Source: Flavobacteriales bacterium (lineage in GTDB: Bacteria > Bacteroidota > Bacteroidia > Flavobacteriales_F > PHOS-HE28). Taken from it: 64,000 bases of DNA. The notes below the pieces were generated by a model that saw nothing but the letters and a program-made list of their open reading frames with translations, ran no database searches and was not told the origin of the DNA. The DNA lies in NCBI GenBank assembly GCA_016721825.1, contig JADKHI010000001.1, positions 806,001-870,000 on the forward strand, written 5' to 3'. Positions 60,763 through 64,000 of the stretch are shown piece by piece. Every line of letters begins with the position of its first letter. Within the stretch, counting starts at the first letter, position 1. The translations under genes were made by a program, and so were the position numbers.

Positions 60763-62163
60763 ATGGTGTGGAGCAGCCTGTTCATAGGCCTCTTTCTGGG
60801 TGCACTGGTCGGCGCGTTGGTGATGCACCTGTGGCAGCGTGGCAAGGCTGCGGCCGTTTCCGCTCAGTTTGAATTGCAACGCCAACAGGACCGGGGACAA
60901 CTGCTCATGCAGGTCGCCGAAAAGGAGCAGGCGTTGCGGTTGGGGCTGGAACAGCACGAACGTGAGCGACTGGATCTACAGCAGCGCTTGAGGGACCTGG
61001 TGTCCACTAGCGAGGATAGCACGCACAAATTGGTGCAACTGAATGGAGAGCTTGCTACGGAGCAGGAGCGTTCGCGCGGGCTTACGGAAAAGCTGACCGA
61101 GCAAAAGGGCGAGTTGGAAAAGCTGAACGAACGCATGACCAGCGAGTTCAAGTTGATCGCCAACCAATTGCTGGAGGACAAGGGCAAGCAACTGAACGAA
61201 CGCCAGAAAGAGACGCTCGAAGGCCTGCTGAACCCCTTCAAGGAGCGCATCACCGAGTTCCAGAAACAGGTGCAGGAGGCCTACCAGAACGAAGGCAAGG
61301 AGAGGCACTTGCTGAAAAGCGAGGTGGCCAAGCTCGTCGAACAGAACCAACAACTTTCCAAGGACGCCATCAGCCTGACCAAAGCGCTCAAGGGCGATAG
61401 CAAGACGCAGGGCGACTGGGGCGAGATGGTCTTGGAGAAGCTGCTAGAGGGTTCAGGCCTCGTGAAAGGCCAGGAGTACAGCATGCAGGAGAGCACCACC
61501 AACGCCGACGGCTCCCGCCTACGACCTGACGCGGTCATCTTCCTGCCGGAAGGCAAGCACCTGATCATCGATGCCAAGGTCTCGCTCACGCACTACGAGC
61601 GATTCAACGCGGCCGTGGACGATGCTGAGCGTACCCCTTTGATGAAACTGCATGTGGAGAGCCTGCGTGCCCATGCCAAGGGCCTTGGCGACAAGGACTA
61701 CACCAAGCTCTACGGGGTGAGCAGTGTGGACTTCGTTCTGATGTTCGTACCCATTGAGCCGGCGTTCCTGCTGGCCTTGCGTGAACGGCCGGAGATCTTC
61801 CAAGAGGCCTACGACCGTCAGGTCGTCATGGTCACGCATTCCACCTTGATGGCCACACTGCGGACCATCCATGGCATCTGGAAGAATGAACGTGTGGCAA
61901 GCAACCACTTGGAGATCGCGGACAGGGCCGGCAAGTTGTACGAGAAGTTCGTCGGCTTCACCGAGGACCTTATCAAGGTCGGCCATCAATTGAAGGTGGC
62001 CAAAGGCAGCTATGACGATGCCATGAACAAGCTTAGCGACGGGCCCGGCAACCTGATCCGCCAAGTGGAAATGATCAAGTCGTTGGGCGCCAAAACCAAC
62101 AAGGGCGTCAATCCGGCGTTGGTACAACGATCGCTCGAAGAACAAGCGGACGCGAAACCATGA
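60763..62163 (+). CDS. rmuC: DNA recombination protein RmuC
   Basis: A 466-residue protein with an N-terminal membrane helix (about 4-22, SLFIGLFLGALVGALVM), a long coiled coil (about 35-200) and the RmuC nuclease-like domain: GDWGEMVLEKLLEGSGL, RLRPDAVIFLPEGKHLIIDAKVSL-like core and VDFVLMFVPIEPAFLLAL. RmuC is thought to limit DNA inversion or process DNA structures and resembles restriction-endonuclease-fold proteins. Its last four bases overlap the GWxTD gene. Confidence 0.94.
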   Translation: MVWSSLFIGLFLGALVGALVMHLWQRGKAAAVSAQFELQRQQDRGQLLMQVAEKEQALRLGLEQHERERLDLQQRLRDLVSTSEDSTHKLVQLNGELATEQERSRGLTEKLTEQKGELEKLNERMTSEFKLIANQLLEDKGKQLNERQKETLEGLLNPFKERITEFQKQVQEAYQNEGKERHLLKSEVAKLVEQNQQLSKDAISLTKALKGDSKTQGDWGEMVLEKLLEGSGLVKGQEYSMQESTTNADGSRLRPDAVIFLPEGKHLIIDAKVSLTHYERFNAAVDDAERTPLMKLHVESLRAHAKGLGDKDYTKLYGVSSVDFVLMFVPIEPAFLLALRERPEIFQEAYDRQVVMVTHSTLMATLRTIHGIWKNERVASNHLEIADRAGKLYEKFVGFTEDLIKVGHQLKVAKGSYDDAMNKLSDGPGNLIRQVEMIKSLGAKTNKGVNPALVQRSLEEQADAKP

Positions 62164-63443
62164 GGCAGACCCTCACCCCTTTCCTGCTTGGCTTGGCCCT
62201 CCTCGCGACCGGCTGCGGCTCCTCTTCTTCCACGACCTCCGCGCCGCGCGACACCACGACCAACGGATATGGGCGGGACGCTTCGCAGCTGCGATTGCAG
62301 GCGAGGATCTACCATTCCTCAGCCACGAGCTCTTCGGTGTACTTCAAACTGCATACGGAGGACCTGCTCTACAAGAGCGAAGGCGGCGGCGGTCCCTTCC
62401 GGGCCAATGTGCTGGTCACATACGAAGCTTATGCGGCCAATGGCTCCAAGCTACCATTGGACAGTGCTTCCACCTACGTGCGCGATCGCGGCGATAGCAA
62501 AGACCCCGACAAGGAGCTGATCGGCAGCATGGAAATGAAGCGCAATGCCACGGCAGCATTCACGCTGAAAGTGACAGCGCGTGACCTGAACCGAGATCAG
62601 GAGACCTTCGTTTACTTGCGCGTACCTGAGGCCCAGCTCGGCGACCGGAACGATTTCCTGCCGGTGGACGCCCGCACTGGGCTGCCCCTCTTCGATGACC
62701 ACCTGGCGCAAGGTGGGCCGGTGAAAGTGATGTGCGAGCAACTTCCCGGCCGGACGCTGCAGTTGCGGTGGTACGACCAGCAGTTCAAGCTCCCGGCACC
62801 GGTGTTCACGGAAGGCACGCCTGGACCCATCGACCTTTCGCCGGACAGCAGCTACACGATCACAACCAGTGACCGTGGCTCATTCGAACTGGATCTTCCA
62901 CCAACTGGCTTCGTACACATCACACCGGATACGAGCGCTCAACGAGGCTACACGCTGTTCGTGCTGTCCAGCTCCTACCCCGTGATCCGCAAGGCGACGG
63001 AAATGCTGCCCCCCCTACGCTACATCACCAGCATGCAGGAATGGGAACGCATCAGCTCCGCCACGAACAAGCGTATGGCGGTCGAGAAGTTCTGGCTGGA
63101 TGCGGCCGGAGACCGTGAACGCGCCCGCGATGCTATCCGCGCCTACTATGGTCGTGTGGAGAGCGCGAACCGCAACTTCACTTCGCATGTGGAGGGCTGG
63201 CGAACGGATCGCGGCCTGGTGCACATCATCTTCGGCCCCCCAAGCACGGTGCGGCGCACGGAGAAAGGGGAAGTGTGGACCTATGGTGAAGAGAACAACT
63301 TGATGAGCCTGTCCTTCAACTTCCATAAGCGGAACGGGGACTTTACCGATAACGATTACGTGCTGGACCGCGACCCCATGTTCAAGGGGGCTTGGTACCG
63401 CAACGTCGAAAGCTGGCGCAACGGACGCTTCTATCAGAATTGA
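62160..63443 (+). CDS. GWxTD domain lipoprotein
   Basis: A 427-residue lipoprotein (LLGLALLATGCG lipobox, cysteine near residue 19). The C-terminal 130 residues form the GWxTD domain: FWLDAAGDRERARDAIRAYY, EGWRTDRGLVHIIFGPP with the defining GWRTD, and EVWTYGEEN. The central part is beta-rich. GWxTD proteins are restricted mainly to Bacteroidota and relatives and have no established function known to me; an outer-membrane or periplasmic location is expected. Confidence 0.92.
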   Translation: MRQTLTPFLLGLALLATGCGSSSSTTSAPRDTTTNGYGRDASQLRLQARIYHSSATSSSVYFKLHTEDLLYKSEGGGGPFRANVLVTYEAYAANGSKLPLDSASTYVRDRGDSKDPDKELIGSMEMKRNATAAFTLKVTARDLNRDQETFVYLRVPEAQLGDRNDFLPVDARTGLPLFDDHLAQGGPVKVMCEQLPGRTLQLRWYDQQFKLPAPVFTEGTPGPIDLSPDSSYTITTSDRGSFELDLPPTGFVHITPDTSAQRGYTLFVLSSSYPVIRKATEMLPPLRYITSMQEWERISSATNKRMAVEKFWLDAAGDRERARDAIRAYYGRVESANRNFTSHVEGWRTDRGLVHIIFGPPSTVRRTEKGEVWTYGEENNLMSLSFNFHKRNGDFTDNDYVLDRDPMFKGAWYRNVESWRNGRFYQN

Positions 63444-63460
63444 GCACACAGGAGAAGGAC

Positions 63461-64000
63461 ATGATCTGCGGCGTACGGCCGGTGATCGAGGCATTACGCA
63501 GCGGGCGCAACGTGGAACGCCTGCTCGTCCGCCGCGATGCGGGGGGCGAGGGCATTCGTGAACTCAAGGAGCTGGCCAAGGATCGGGAAGTGCCCTGGCA
63601 GCCTGTTCCCCCCGAAAAGCTGGACCGCTTGACCCGCACCGAGCACCAAGGCGTGATCGCGTTCCTGAGCCAGGTGGAGGAGCAGGACCTTGACGGTGTG
63701 ATCGCCCAAGCATACGACAAGGGTGAAGACCCCTTCATTGTTGCCTTGGACAGCGTGACGGATGTGCGCAACATGGGGGCCATTGCCCGGAGTGCGGAGT
63801 GTTTCGGAGCACATGCCCTTCTGGTACCCAAGCAGGGTACCGCACGGTTGGGGCCTGATGCGGTGAAAAGCTCCGCTGGTGCCTTGGTGCGCAAGCCCGT
63901 TTGCCGGGTCATGAGCCTGACCGATGCCTTGAAACGCGCCCGCGAGCACGGCCTCCGGATCGTGGCCTGTACCGAAAAAGGGGATGTCAGCCTGGCAGAT
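63461..64000 (+). CDS. rlmB: 23S rRNA 2'-O-methyltransferase RlmB-like, 3' end cut by window edge
   Basis: The first 180 residues of a SpoU/TrmH-type methyltransferase, continuing beyond the window. The N-terminal L30e-like substrate domain starts ICGVRPVIEALRSGRNVERL, and the SPOUT domain starts near DSVTDVRNMGAIARSA, a typical motif 1; SSAGALVRKPV follows. It is expected to methylate G2251 of 23S rRNA. I chose ATG 63461, which has a purine-rich GGAGAAGG just upstream; TTG 63440, overlapping the previous stop, is the alternative and would give a seven-residue longer N-terminus. Confidence 0.88.
   Translation, partial: MICGVRPVIEALRSGRNVERLLVRRDAGGEGIRELKELAKDREVPWQPVPPEKLDRLTRTEHQGVIAFLSQVEEQDLDGVIAQAYDKGEDPFIVALDSVTDVRNMGAIARSAECFGAHALLVPKQGTARLGPDAVKSSAGALVRKPVCRVMSLTDALKRAREHGLRIVACTEKGDVSLAD

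Overview
The window looks like part of a chromosome from a GC-rich member of the Bacteroidota, probably near Flavobacteriales. Four things point there. Three large secreted proteins end in the PNP-type C-terminal sorting domain of the type IX secretion system. Many short upstream regions carry the Bacteroidota promoter words TTTG (-33) and TAnnTTTG (-7). Shine-Dalgarno sequences are mostly absent. Family choices also fit: a CarB without the allosteric domain, archaeal-type ProS, GWxTD, choice-of-anchor B, DUF7033-like deacetylase and OmpP1/FadL. I see no phage, insertion sequence, CRISPR array or rRNA. One tRNA (Glu, TTC) is present.

Layout. 1-4.4 kb: a lipoprotein cut by the left edge, carB broken by a one-base frame change, an alpha/beta hydrolase and rpmH. 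4.4-9.7 kb: birA divergent from rsfS-ftsH-cdsA-psd and a small lipoprotein. 9.7-17.6 kb: one tightly packed leftward operon of radC, wecB, an alpha/alpha-toroid protein, an AAC(3)-family acetyltransferase, a polysaccharide deacetylase-like protein, a GNAT/FemAB-like transferase, upp, a small membrane protein and a HAD nucleotidase; then rpsT. 18.0-34.3 kb: a Wzx/Wzy-type exopolysaccharide or capsule locus read leftward from wza, with a T9SS-exported beta-helix protein embedded on the opposite strand. 34.4-36.8 kb: tRNA-Glu, a conserved hypothetical and proS. 36.9-41.4 kb: a Gly/Tyr-rich lipoprotein with a FadL-type porin, facing a zinc-ribbon coiled-coil protein and a Nif3-like protein. 41.4-51.1 kb: a rightward operon of lpxK, punA, a T9SS protein, gatB, a TlpA-like lipoprotein, an M1 peptidase with an apparent C-terminal beta-barrel, and lpxH. 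51.1-56.9 kb: leftward gap, a T9SS beta-propeller protein, lipA and an envelope protein. 57-64 kb: osmC, a 42-residue lipoprotein, and a rightward run of ung, an Omp85 protein, an L,D-transpeptidase, rmuC, a GWxTD lipoprotein and rlmB (cut by the right edge).

How they work together. Envelope building dominates. The 18-34 kb locus should start a lipid-linked repeat unit, extend it with at least five glycosyltransferases, flip it (Wzx), polymerise it (Wzy) and export it (Wzc/Wza). The 11.5-16.9 kb genes could supply or edit its amino sugars by epimerisation, de-N-acetylation and re-acylation. lpxK and lpxH make lipid A; cdsA and psd make phospholipids.

The strongest points for a second look are the M1 peptidase-barrel fusion, the deacetylase/acyltransferase/toroid glycan module, the zinc-ribbon glycosyltransferase, the carB frame break, the Gly/Tyr repeat lipoprotein, and promoters so close to start codons that the transcripts would be nearly leaderless. 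No stretch longer than about 300 bases lacks a gene.
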